A DNA stretch of 64,000 bases from NCBI RefSeq assembly GCF_001896205.1, contig NZ_MPNU01000001.1, positions 3,513,107 through 3,577,106 of the forward strand, written 5' to 3'. Both the position numbers and the translations under genes were made by a program. Source of the stretch: Edwardsiella piscicida (GTDB lineage Bacteria > Pseudomonadota > Gammaproteobacteria > Enterobacterales > Enterobacteriaceae). Below, one piece after another: positions 21,127 through 29,589 of the stretch. The notes beneath the pieces are model-generated. The model had not been told where the DNA came from, did no database searches, and was given only the letters and a program-made list of their open reading frames with translations. The number at the start of each line of letters is the position of its first letter. Position 1 is the first letter of the stretch.

Positions 21127-21473
21127 CATATACTCCTCTGTAGCCCGACCGGCGATCGGCCTCCGCCGGCGCAATAGCGCGATCCTACGCCAACGCGCCG
21201 CCCCCAACGCCCTTTTTTGGCAAATAAATATTTCTCGCCCTGACCCTGCTTGACACTCACCGCCCGGCGCGGCGGATAGACGGAACCACCGCCGCCCGCC
21301 GTTGTCATAAATTTTTGCATTGCCCCCGTAGACGCCACGGCGCGTATTTATACACTAGGAGATGCTTTTTGCTTCGCCACGGATGACGTTGGCGGCGCTT
21401 TTCGGCTGCCATGGGGCGTCGCTGCCCCGGCTGCATTTTGACGACATGACGTCCTTTATCACATCAGGCAAAC
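21127..21473. other. Intergenic region between divergent DUF211 and secreted-protein genes
   Basis: About 347 bases holding the divergent promoters. No gene is recognised. AT-rich segments around 21210-21235 and 21300-21360 (including TATTTATACACTAGG) are plausible promoter positions. The ribosome site CAGGCAAAC precedes the plus-strand gene. Confidence 0.45.
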
Positions 21474-21890
21474 ATGACGATGATGAAAAAAACTTGTATG
21501 GCTTTACTGACGGTGGCTTCCTTTTCAGGTATCGCGCAGGCGACGGAGATGATCGGCCCCTATCCGGCCGTGGGTGAAACGAACTGCGGCGGGCTGAAAG
21601 TGCTCTCTACCGCCATCAACAGCGATAACATGATGGCGCTGAAAATCACCGATCCGTCAAATAACCTGACCCAGATCTATTTGGCCAAGCGCACCGAGGA
21701 TATGTCCGACAAGGTGGCCTATACCCTGTCGCGCTATGACGAGGCCAGCGGCCGCTTCACGCCGGATCCGGCGCACATTACCATCCGTTTTGGGATCAAG
21801 ATGCAGACCGGCGTACCGGGCACCGATCGCTATAACATGACCATCGGCAACCAGCAGTTCGTCTGCTCACCGTTCACCATCTTCCCCTGA
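21474..21890 (+). CDS. Small secreted protein of unknown function
   Basis: A 138-residue protein with a Sec signal peptide (MKKTCMALLTVASFSGIAQA, cleavage near residue 23). The mature part is about 115 residues and beta-rich, with two cysteines (CGGLKVLSTAI and FVCSPFTIFP) near its two ends that could form a disulfide. In-frame ATGs at 21474, 21480 and 21483 are all possible; AGG 6 bases before 21474 favours the first. I recognise no family. It is probably periplasmic or extracellular and is single-gene, as ygaC begins 200 bases later. Confidence 0.75.
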   Translation: MTMMKKTCMALLTVASFSGIAQATEMIGPYPAVGETNCGGLKVLSTAINSDNMMALKITDPSNNLTQIYLAKRTEDMSDKVAYTLSRYDEASGRFTPDPAHITIRFGIKMQTGVPGTDRYNMTIGNQQFVCSPFTIFP

Positions 21891-22089
21891 GCCTACGTGG
21901 GCGCGGGCGCCGCCGCGCGCCCGCATAGCCCCGCGCCCCACCCGTCACCGCTCAGCGCCCGATCGCTGGCTCAGTGCTCCGTGTCTTACCGGCGATCGCC
22001 GTGGATCGCAGGCGTTCCAGAAAAGTCCGCTTGTGACGTACGGCCTATCCGTTAAGGTCATAGGACAGCAATAAACAGGGAGAATAACG

Positions 22090-22425
22090 ATGTATTTACG
22101 TCCCGATGAGGTCGCGCAGGTTCTGCAGCACGCCGGATTTACCCGCGATTCAGTCAGCGATCAGGCCTATGGTTTTCACAAGGGAGAGCACTATGTGTAC
22201 GTCAATCGCGAGGTGCGGCTCGGGCGAACCGCGCTGCTGATCCACCCGGCGCTGGCTCAGCGCAGCCTACGCTTTGCCCAGCCCTCTGCCGCCCAGCGCA
22301 GCAGCCCGGCCTACGTCCGCTTTCCGCCCGATCCCGACGCCGCGTCACCGGCTTTTATCGGCGTTCCCCACGGCTTTACCTCGCGCGAACGTTTGAATCA
22401 CTATCTGGCGCAGATGTTTCCCTGA
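22090..22425 (+). CDS. ygaC: DUF2002 protein YgaC
   Basis: A cytoplasmic 111-residue protein. The start MYLRPDEVAQVLQHAGFT and the block YGFHKGEHYVYVNREVRLGRTALLIHP align with E. coli YgaC, as does the C-terminal GVPHGFTSRERLNHYLAQMF. The family has a small alpha/beta fold and no known activity. The E. coli gene is reported as Fur-repressed, but I did not identify a clear Fur box in the 200 bases upstream. AGGGAGAATAACG gives a strong ribosome site. Confidence 0.85.
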   Translation: MYLRPDEVAQVLQHAGFTRDSVSDQAYGFHKGEHYVYVNREVRLGRTALLIHPALAQRSLRFAQPSAAQRSSPAYVRFPPDPDAASPAFIGVPHGFTSRERLNHYLAQMFP

Positions 22426-22455
22426 GCGCCGCCCCGCTGACGGGGTCCGCCGCCC

Positions 22456-23145
22456 CTACCACAGCAGGCGGCCGATCAGCGGCGAAAGCAGTACCGTCAC
22501 CACGCCGGCCAGCATCATGACCAGGCTGGAGACGACGCCTTCGGTCTGTCCCATCTCATAGGCCTTGGCCGTCCCGGCGCCGTGGGACGATGCGCCGAGT
22601 CCGGCGCCCTTGGCCATGCCGCTGCGCACGGAGAGACGCAGCAGCAGCATGTCTCCCACCGCCATACCAAATACCCCGGTCAGCACCACAAACAGCGCCA
22701 CCAGATCCGGCTGTCCCCCCAGGCGCTTGGCCGCCTCAATGGCGAACGGCGTGGTAATCGAGCGCACCGCCAGACTGCGCTGAATGCTTTCTGGCAGGGT
22801 CAGCAGCCGCGCCAGCCACACCGAGCTGAGCACCGCCACCAACGTCGAGGTCAATACGCCGGCCGTCAGCGACAGCCAGTGACGGCGGATAATCGCCAGG
22901 TTCTCATACACCGGCACGGCAAAGGCGATGGTCGCCGGTCCCAGCAGCCACAGTAGCCAGTGGTTCTCTCCCATGTACTCACGGTAGGAGATATGCCCGA
23001 TCAGCAGCAGCGCGACCAACAGCAGCGGCGTCAGCACCAGCGGCATCAGCCAGATACGGTGAACCCGGCGGTACAGCCGTTTATTGGCGAAGTAGAGCGC
23101 CAGCGTCACCGCCAGACACAGCATGCCGATCCACAGACCGCTCAT
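22456..23145 (-). CDS. LrgB/CidB-type membrane protein
   Basis: A 229-residue membrane protein with about six to eight hydrophobic segments. LrgB hallmarks are present: LWLLGPATIAFAVPVYENL, AVRSITTPFAIEAAKRLGGQPDL and LGASSHGAGTAKAYEMGQTEGVVSSLVMMLAG. Such proteins act with an LrgA partner. The family is tied to holin/antiholin-like control of murein hydrolases, and more recently to pyruvate or glycolate uptake. The start codon overlaps the stop of the lrgA-type gene (TGATG), so this is the second gene of the pair. It is a yohK-like E. coli equivalent rather than a proven orthologue. Confidence 0.88.
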   Translation of the reverse strand: MSGLWIGMLCLAVTLALYFANKRLYRRVHRIWLMPLVLTPLLLVALLLIGHISYREYMGENHWLLWLLGPATIAFAVPVYENLAIIRRHWLSLTAGVLTSTLVAVLSSVWLARLLTLPESIQRSLAVRSITTPFAIEAAKRLGGQPDLVALFVVLTGVFGMAVGDMLLLRLSVRSGMAKGAGLGASSHGAGTAKAYEMGQTEGVVSSLVMMLAGVVTVLLSPLIGRLLW

Positions 23146-23570
23146 CAGCGCACCATCCCAGCGCGACGCCGCTGTAGCCACAGCTCCAGCCGGTAGATCC
23201 TATCCACCACCAGCGCCGTCATCCCCAGCGTTAACAGGGTGCTCAGGGCGATCACCGCCACGATACGCCACCCCTCCACCATCAGCAGCGAGGCGTAGTT
23301 CACCACCGCCACCACCGCCGGGACAAAAAACAGCAGCATCTCGGCCAGCAGCCAGCGGGAACCCGCCTTCACCCACGCCAGCGGCAAAATGCGCAGCGCG
23401 ATCAGCGCCAACAGCAGCAGCATACCGACGATATTGGCCGGTAGCGGCAGGGAAAAACGGCTGACCAGCCATTGGGAAAAGAGAAACAGCAGCGCATACA
23501 GCGCCACCTGCATCGGCACCCGGGCGTGGGTGCGCAGGTGCGCCATAACGGGGCGCAACGCCAGAGACAT
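23145..23570 (-). CDS. LrgA/CidA-type holin-like membrane protein
   Basis: A 141-residue protein with four hydrophobic segments (about 20-38, 43-62, 73-95 and 102-122). The conserved PLPANIVGMLLLLALI and WLLAEMLLFFVPAVVAVVNY are diagnostic of LrgA/CidA (the latter resembling LLFVPxxVGV). It is the promoter-proximal gene of the pair and lies 130 bases from a divergent LysR gene, the layout of cid-type operons under a LysR activator. Whether it behaves as a holin or as half of a carboxylate transporter cannot be told from sequence. Confidence 0.88.
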   Translation of the reverse strand: MSLALRPVMAHLRTHARVPMQVALYALLFLFSQWLVSRFSLPLPANIVGMLLLLALIALRILPLAWVKAGSRWLLAEMLLFFVPAVVAVVNYASLLMVEGWRIVAVIALSTLLTLGMTALVVDRIYRLELWLQRRRAGMVR

Positions 23571-23700
23571 ACAAACCTCAGAAGGGGATTAATGTGATAG
23601 GGAGCACAGTATAGGCAAAGAGGATCCCAGGACTAAAATGAATTAAAATTATTGCCATCATTGATAAATGGCATACCTACCCTGTAAAGCGGAGTCCTGC

Positions 23701-24639
23701 ATGGACGTGAGAACGTTACGTTACTTTGTTGAGGTGGTGCGCCAACAGAGCTTCACCCGCGCGGCGGAGAAGCTGTTTGTCACCCAGCCGACCATCAGCA
23801 AAATGCTGCGTAATCTGGAGGAGGAGCTGGGGTGCACCCTGCTGATCCGCGAGGGGCGCGGCCTGCGCTTGACCGACAGCGGCGGCGTGGTCTATCAGCG
23901 AGCGCAAACGATCCTCGATCAGTTTGGCCAGCTGAGAACCGAGCTGGATGACCTGGGCACCCTGAAAAAGGGGAGCCTAAAGCTGGGCATTCCGCCGATG
24001 GTCGGTACTCAAATGGCCGGCCTGATCGGCGAATTTCGCCAGCGCTACCCGGGGATTGAGCTGCACATCGCCGAGTTCGGCGGGCTGACCGTCGAGCAGG
24101 CGGTGCTCTCCGGCGAGCTGGATCTGGCGCTCACCGCCCTCTCTGCCCAGCCCGATCCGGCCATCGCCTCGCTGCCGCTGTTCAGCCACCCGCTGTATGT
24201 GCTGCTGCCGCGCCAGGCGCCCTGGCTGACCCGCTCTACCCTAAGCATGGCCGATCTGGCCCAGCAAAACATCCTGCTGTACAACGAGGACTTTGCCCTC
24301 TATCAGCAGCTAATGCAGGCCTTTTCTGCCGCCGGCGTGAAGCCGCAAATCGCGGTGCGCAGCGGCCAGTGGGACTTTCTGGCCGCCATGGTACAGGCCG
24401 GGGTGGGTATCGCCATCCTGCCGCAGCCGATCTGTCAGCGACTGGATCCACACAGCCTGCTGTGGCTGCCGCTCGCGCCGGCGCTCATGTGGCGGCTGGG
24501 GCTTATCTGGTGCCATGGCCGCTATCTGTCGCACAGCGCTCAGGCGTGGATCGCCCGCTGCCGCGCGTTCTGGCCAGAGGGAGAAATGCACCCCGAACGT
24601 CTGACCCTGCGCGACAAAGAGCCGCCGGCGACGTCATAG
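23701..24639 (+). CDS. LysR-family regulator, CidR/AlsR-like
   Basis: A 312-residue regulator from the ATG at 23701 (MDVRTLRYFVEVVRQQSFTRAAEKL). The N-terminal winged helix-turn-helix (residues 1-60) includes FVTQPTISKMLRNLEEELGCTLL. The C-terminal periplasmic-binding-like effector domain (about 90-295) includes LKLGIPPMVGT and VQAGVGIAILPQ. Divergent placement next to the lrgA/lrgB pair strongly suggests it controls that pair and itself from the 130-base gap. In cid systems the effector is a weak acid such as acetate; here that is inference. Confidence 0.88.
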   Translation: MDVRTLRYFVEVVRQQSFTRAAEKLFVTQPTISKMLRNLEEELGCTLLIREGRGLRLTDSGGVVYQRAQTILDQFGQLRTELDDLGTLKKGSLKLGIPPMVGTQMAGLIGEFRQRYPGIELHIAEFGGLTVEQAVLSGELDLALTALSAQPDPAIASLPLFSHPLYVLLPRQAPWLTRSTLSMADLAQQNILLYNEDFALYQQLMQAFSAAGVKPQIAVRSGQWDFLAAMVQAGVGIAILPQPICQRLDPHSLLWLPLAPALMWRLGLIWCHGRYLSHSAQAWIARCRAFWPEGEMHPERLTLRDKEPPATS

Positions 24640-24675
24640 CATCAAGGCCCCCCGCGCTCACCGGGGACGAGAGAC

Positions 24676-24710
24676 AAAAAACACCCTGTCAGCGTACCGC
24701 TCACAGGGTG
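24676..24710 (-). terminator. Rho-independent terminator after yjcE
   Basis: CACCCTGT (24682-24689) pairs with ACAGGGTG (24703-24710). On the minus strand the stem is followed by six T residues (24681-24676) and lies 65 bases beyond the yjcE stop. The LysR gene converges on it from the other side. Confidence 0.8.
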
Positions 24711-24774
24711 GGGGTGACCATCTCATTAGCCCCGGACGCACGGCGTCCAGGGCGGGAAGACTCAGCGCTAGCCC

Positions 24775-26421
24775 TTAGTTTTTTTCGACCAGCAGCGCCT
24801 CCAGCAGATCCAAATCGTGCAGCATCTTCTGCAGCGTCTCGTTACTGATCTTCTGGGTGGCGCGCAGGTGATACAGCTCGCCGCGTTCGGCGCGCAGCGC
24901 CGTCAGACGGAAACGACGCTCCAGATTCTCCACCTCAAGGATTTCGTCGGCGTTCTCCTTGGTCATCACCCGCCGCCGCAGACTGCCGATGACCCGCGAG
25001 CTGACCTCGGTCAGCAGCTGCGGATCGATGTTCTCCTCGGTGTCGGCCTCAAGGCGCTCCTGCATCTTCTTCAGGCTCTCAATGGCCACCTCGGCGCTGA
25101 CGGACTTCGCCATCAGCTCCTCATCGCGGTAGGCCACGCCGTCGGTGATCTCGACGCCGCGCAGCAGCAGCGGCAGCGCCACCACCCCCACCAGCAGGGA
25201 GAACAGAATCACCCCGGCGGCCAGAAACACCAACTGATAGCGACCGGGGAACGGCGTACCGTCGGTCAGAAACAGGGGGATAGAGAGCACACCGGCCAGC
25301 GTGATGGCTCCGCGGACCCCGGCAAACGAGGCAATCCACAGATCGCGCATGCCGTAGGCGGCGAACTGCAGCGGATTGTGCTTAAAAAAGCGCAGGCTGA
25401 TGCGCTTCATCCCCCATAGCCACAGGAAACGCAGCGCCAGCAGCAGCGCATACACCAGCACCACGTCGGCGAACAGATACCAGGTTTCGATATTGGGATC
25501 GCGATCGGCCTGGATAATCGAGTTCTCCAGGATCCCCGGCAGCTGCAGACCCAGCATGATAAACACCATGCCGTTGAACACGAACTCCAGCATCGCCCAC
25601 ACGCTGTTGGCGCGCAGGCGCATCGTCAGCGGCGCGTTGCGGATCACCCCGGACTGACTGATGGTCATCCCCGCCGCCACCGCCGCCAGAATACCGGAGA
25701 CGCCGATATGCTCCGCGATCAAATAGCTGGCGAACGGCAGCAGCATCAGAAGGACGATCTGGGTCGCCGGATCATCTCCCGCCCAGCGACTCATCACCCG
25801 CAGGGACTTACTGTACAGCCAGGTGACCGCCGCGCCGGTCAACAGGCCGCCCAGCGCCACCTTCAGAAACTCCAGCGTCGCGCCGGAGACGGTAAACACC
25901 ATAGTGCCCATCGCCACCGCGATAGCAAACTTCAGGGAGACCAGGCCGGAGGCGTCGTTCATCAGCGCCTCCCCCTCCAGCACCCCCATGATGCTCTTGG
26001 GGATCCGCCCCTGGCCGACGATACCGCCGAGCGCTACGGCGTCGGTGGGCGACAGCACGGCGGCCAGCGCAAAGGCCGCCACCAGCGGGACCTCCGGCAG
26101 CAGCAGGTGCAGAAAGTAGCCGACGCCAACCACGGTGATCAGCACCAGCACCAGCGCCAGCCCCAGGATCTCCCTACCGTGGTGCAAAAACTCCCGCGTC
26201 GGGGTTTTCCAACCGTCGGCAAACAGCAGCGGCGGAATAAACAGCACCAGGAACAGTTCGGGGTCAAAATCCACGTGCAGGCCAAAGTGGGGCCAGGCCA
26301 GCAGCGCCCCGATGGCGATCTGCATCAGCGGCAGCGGGATTTGAAACGGCAGCAGGCGAGTTACCACGCCGGAGAGCGATACCACCAAAATCAGGATCAG
26401 GATTGTGAAGAATATTTCCAT
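24775..26421 (-). CDS. yjcE: Sodium/proton antiporter YjcE (CPA1 family)
   Basis: A 548-residue cation/proton antiporter aligning throughout with E. coli YjcE. About 12 transmembrane segments cover residues 1-410, with hallmarks LSPTDAVALGGIVG, EALMNDASGLVSLKFA (the ND ion-site motif) and SFAGVRGAITLAGVLSIPL. The cytoplasmic C-terminal region (about 430-548) is helical and charged, ending LQKMLHDLDLLEALLVEKN. As in E. coli it neighbours ghxP on the same strand, after a 214-base gap that contains the ghxP terminator. Confidence 0.96.
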   Translation of the reverse strand: MEIFFTILILILVVSLSGVVTRLLPFQIPLPLMQIAIGALLAWPHFGLHVDFDPELFLVLFIPPLLFADGWKTPTREFLHHGREILGLALVLVLITVVGVGYFLHLLLPEVPLVAAFALAAVLSPTDAVALGGIVGQGRIPKSIMGVLEGEALMNDASGLVSLKFAIAVAMGTMVFTVSGATLEFLKVALGGLLTGAAVTWLYSKSLRVMSRWAGDDPATQIVLLMLLPFASYLIAEHIGVSGILAAVAAGMTISQSGVIRNAPLTMRLRANSVWAMLEFVFNGMVFIMLGLQLPGILENSIIQADRDPNIETWYLFADVVLVYALLLALRFLWLWGMKRISLRFFKHNPLQFAAYGMRDLWIASFAGVRGAITLAGVLSIPLFLTDGTPFPGRYQLVFLAAGVILFSLLVGVVALPLLLRGVEITDGVAYRDEELMAKSVSAEVAIESLKKMQERLEADTEENIDPQLLTEVSSRVIGSLRRRVMTKENADEILEVENLERRFRLTALRAERGELYHLRATQKISNETLQKMLHDLDLLEALLVEKN

Positions 26422-26587
26422 GTTCTTTCAGACTCAATGCCAACAGGGCCAACAGGACTAACGCAACGCTTTACAAAATATCATCTTATGAATTTTGAGC
26501 CGAAGAGAAATCTACCCTGGAGGACAGAGATAACACTGAAAATGCACTGCGGTAGCGCCGCCGTTGATATTCGCGTCGCCCAGACAG

Positions 26588-26614
26588 CAGAAAAGCGCCC
26601 GCAGGCGCTTTTCC
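26588..26614 (-). terminator. Rho-independent terminator after ghxP
   Basis: AAAAGCGCC and GGCGCTTTT form a 9-bp stem with a CGCA loop, 22 bases beyond the ghxP stop, with further T/C residues on the minus strand. The A/T arms make it usable in both directions. Confidence 0.82.
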
Positions 26615-26635
26615 ACAGGGGGAGAGTAACGTCGC

Positions 26636-28003
26636 TTAAATCGCCCAGCCACCGGCGTAAAACGCCACCAGCACCACCGCGATCACCACGGTACCGATGT
26701 TCAGACGGTTCCACTCTTTGGAGCACACGCGGCCGATCACCAGGGTGCTAAAGCCGAGCATGATGCCGGTCACGATGTTACAGGTCAGCACGATAAACAC
26801 CGCGCACACCAGACCGGACATCGCATCGACGAAGTCGTCGAAGTCCAGCTTGGCGACGTTGCTCAGCATCAGCAGACCGACATACATCAGCGCCGGCGCC
26901 GTCGCGTAGCCCGGAACCAGATAAGAGAGCGGCGAGAGGAACAGGATCAGCAGGAACAGGACCCCGACCACCACGGCGGTCAGACCGGTTTTCCCACCGG
27001 CCGCGGTACCGGCGGCAGACTCGATATACACCGCCGCCGGCGCCGCACCGACCAGACCGGAGAAGATCGAGCTGACGGAGTCCGCGGTCAGCGCCTTGCC
27101 GCCGCTGATGATCTGACCATCTTTGTCCAGCAGGTTCGCCTGACCAGCGACCGCGCGGATGGTCCCGGTGGCGTCAAACACGGCAGTCATCACCAGAGCC
27201 AGCACGCTGGGCAGCACCACCGGCTGCAGGGCGCCCATGATGTCCAGGCTAAAGATCAGGGACTGGCCGTCGGCGCCGGCCAGGCTCGGCATCGCCACCA
27301 GACCGTGGTACTTCACGCTGGGATCAAAGATCAGGCCGACGATGGAGATACCGATAATCACCAGCAGAATGCCGCCCGGCACCTTCAGCTTTTCCAGACC
27401 GAAGATCACCGCCAGCCCCAGCAGGGACATCATCACAGGGAACGAGGTAAAGGCGCCCAACGCTACCGGCAGCCCCTCCAGCGGGTTTTTCACCACCAGG
27501 CCGACGCCGTTGGCGGCGATCAGCAGCAGGAACAGGCCGATACCGATACCGGTACCGTGGGCGATCCCCATCGGCAGATTACGCAGGATCCAGGTTCGAA
27601 TCCCGGTCACCGAGATGGCGGTAAACAGAATACCCATCAGGAATACGGCGCCCAGCGCCACCGGCACGCTGATCTGCTGCCCCAGCACCAGGCTGAAGGC
27701 GGTAAACGCGGTGAGGGAGATAGCGCAGCCAATCGCCATCGGCAGGTTGGCCCACAGCCCCATCAGTAAAGAGCCGCAGCCGGCCACCAGACAGGTCGCT
27801 ACAAACACCGCGCTCGGCGGAAACCCAGCCTTACCCAGCATGCCCGGTACCACGATCACCGAATAAACCATCGCCAAAAACGTCGTTAAACCGGCGAGCA
27901 CTTCCTGGCGCACGCTGCTACCACGCACCGAGATCTTAAAAAATGTATCGAGTGATCCCCGTGACTTCCCTGCCGCTGATACCTGAGAAGAATCGCTAGA
28001 CAT
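26636..28003 (-). CDS. ghxP: Guanine/hypoxanthine permease GhxP
   Basis: Proton-coupled uptake of guanine and hypoxanthine (AzgA-like branch of the nucleobase-cation symporter-2 family). It is 455 residues with 12-14 hydrophobic segments. [62 protein letters not shown] and [23 protein letters not shown] match E. coli YjcD/GhxP closely. A PurR-like palindrome lies 39 bases upstream. In E. coli the next genes are soxR/soxS; here the purine catabolic island starts immediately, with guaD 240 bases away. Confidence 0.96.
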   Translation of the reverse strand: MSSDSSQVSAAGKSRGSLDTFFKISVRGSSVRQEVLAGLTTFLAMVYSVIVVPGMLGKAGFPPSAVFVATCLVAGCGSLLMGLWANLPMAIGCAISLTAFTAFSLVLGQQISVPVALGAVFLMGILFTAISVTGIRTWILRNLPMGIAHGTGIGIGLFLLLIAANGVGLVVKNPLEGLPVALGAFTSFPVMMSLLGLAVIFGLEKLKVPGGILLVIIGISIVGLIFDPSVKYHGLVAMPSLAGADGQSLIFSLDIMGALQPVVLPSVLALVMTAVFDATGTIRAVAGQANLLDKDGQIISGGKALTADSVSSIFSGLVGAAPAAVYIESAAGTAAGGKTGLTAVVVGVLFLLILFLSPLSYLVPGYATAPALMYVGLLMLSNVAKLDFDDFVDAMSGLVCAVFIVLTCNIVTGIMLGFSTLVIGRVCSKEWNRLNIGTVVIAVVLVAFYAGGWAI

Positions 28004-28041
28004 GATGATGTCCTCTGAGTGATTTAAAAAACTTTTCTGTA

Positions 28042-28057
28042 ACGTAATCGATTACGT
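28042..28057. promoter_or_regulatory. PurR-like operator before ghxP
   Basis: ACGTAATCGATTACGT is a perfect 16-bp palindrome. It fits the PurR consensus ANGCAANCGNTTNCNT at 10 of 11 conserved positions (T for C at position 4). It sits 39 bases upstream of the ghxP start, where a repressor would cover the promoter. PurR repression of purine permeases is established in E. coli; binding here is inferred. Confidence 0.65.
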
Positions 28058-28242
28058 CTGTTATTGCAGAGCGGCCAATAATGCTGTGTCTGCCCTCCGC
28101 CCCATTCGGCTGCCCCCGTGGGCAGCCGCTACTCCCTGCCACTACATCCTGCGACCAAATTCGGGTAAAAATGGGCCGGGAGTAAAAGGCAAACGATTAT
28201 CTGGCCTAATACCTCGTCATTTCAACCCACAAACGCGACATT

Positions 28243-29559
28243 TTACGTTCGTTCGTACACTAAACGACCATCGACATAGGTACGATATATGGTGCGATCG
28301 TCGCCCAGTGTCATGGTGACAAACAGCTTATCCACCAAAGAGACCGAGTTGTCATAGCGCAGCTGTTGCAGCGGCGTCGCCGTCGGCTCCAGCACCACAA
28401 AGTCGGCCTCTTTACCGACCAGGAAGTTACCGATGCGATCGTCCAGCCCCAGAGAGGCCGCGCCGCCCAGGGTTGCCAGGTAGAACGCCTCATAGGCGGA
28501 CAGGCGGCAGCCCTGCAGCTGCATCACCTTGTAGGCCTCGTTCAGCGTCTGCAGCATGTTAAAGGTAGTTCCGGCGCCGATGTCGGTGCCCATCCCCACC
28601 TTCACCCGCTTACGCCAGGCCTTCTGCAGGTTAAACAGGCCGCTGCCGAGGTACAGGTTAGAGGTTGGGCAGAAGGCGATCGAGGAACCGGTATCGCTCA
28701 GGCAATCCCACTCTTTTTCCTCCAGGTGGATACAGTGGGCGAACACGCAGTTCTTACCGGTCAAGCCGTACTGGTGATACACATCCAGATAGCCGTCATG
28801 GTGCGGGTACAGCGACTTGACCCAGGCGATCTCGTCGCGGTTTTCACATAGGTGGGTATGCAGATAGGTGTCGGGGTACTCTTCGCGCAGGCGCTGGGCC
28901 ATCGCCAGCTGCTCCGGGCTGGAGGTCGGCGCAAAGCGCGGCGTCACCGCGTACAGCAGGCGGCCATTCTTGTGCCAGCGCTCGATCAGCGCCTTGCTCT
29001 GTTCGTAGCTGCTCTGTGCATCGTCCAACAGATAGTCCGGCGCATTGCGATCCATCATCACCTTGCCGGCGATCATGCGCATGTTGATATGGCTGGCGGC
29101 CTCAAACAGTGCATCCACCGACTCCGGATGCACGGTGCCGAACACCAGGGCGGTGGTCGTGCCGTTACGCAGCAGCTGCTTCAGGAAAAAGTTAGACATT
29201 TCGCGGGCGTAATCGAGATCGTTATAGCGCCGCTCGGTGGGGAAGGTGTGCTTGTTCAGCCACTCCAACAGCTGTTCGCCATAGGCCCCGACCATCTCGC
29301 TCTGCGGATAGTGAATATGGGTATCGACAAAGCCGGGCACGATCAGCTTGCCGCGGTAGTCCCGCACCCGGATCGATTCGGGAATACGCTCCCGCCCCTC
29401 TTCCCAGCTGCCGCACCAGTCCACTTTGCCGTTACGGATCAACAGTAGCCCGTCCTCAATAAAGCGCAGCGCGGACTCGACCTCCTGCGGATCGGTTACC
29501 GTCCGGGTGACATCCAGAATGCTGCCGCGTACTGCCTTGAGGGTATGTTCACAAACCAT
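28243..29559 (-). CDS. guaD: Guanine deaminase
   Basis: Zinc amidohydrolase converting guanine to xanthine and ammonia. It is 438 residues. The metal-binding HIHYPQSEM near residue 83 is typical of guanine deaminases, followed by THLCENRDEI, FAHCIHLEEKEW and GTDIGAGTTFNML for the remaining zinc and substrate ligands. FCPTSNLYLGSGLF aligns with E. coli GuaD. It lies 30 bases after xanQ on the same strand, so it is probably co-transcribed. With XanQ and GhxP it channels guanine into xanthine. Confidence 0.97.
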   Translation of the reverse strand: MVCEHTLKAVRGSILDVTRTVTDPQEVESALRFIEDGLLLIRNGKVDWCGSWEEGRERIPESIRVRDYRGKLIVPGFVDTHIHYPQSEMVGAYGEQLLEWLNKHTFPTERRYNDLDYAREMSNFFLKQLLRNGTTTALVFGTVHPESVDALFEAASHINMRMIAGKVMMDRNAPDYLLDDAQSSYEQSKALIERWHKNGRLLYAVTPRFAPTSSPEQLAMAQRLREEYPDTYLHTHLCENRDEIAWVKSLYPHHDGYLDVYHQYGLTGKNCVFAHCIHLEEKEWDCLSDTGSSIAFCPTSNLYLGSGLFNLQKAWRKRVKVGMGTDIGAGTTFNMLQTLNEAYKVMQLQGCRLSAYEAFYLATLGGAASLGLDDRIGNFLVGKEADFVVLEPTATPLQQLRYDNSVSLVDKLFVTMTLGDDRTIYRTYVDGRLVYERT

Positions 29560-29589
29560 GATTAGCTCCTAATCAGCCAAGACATCGAC

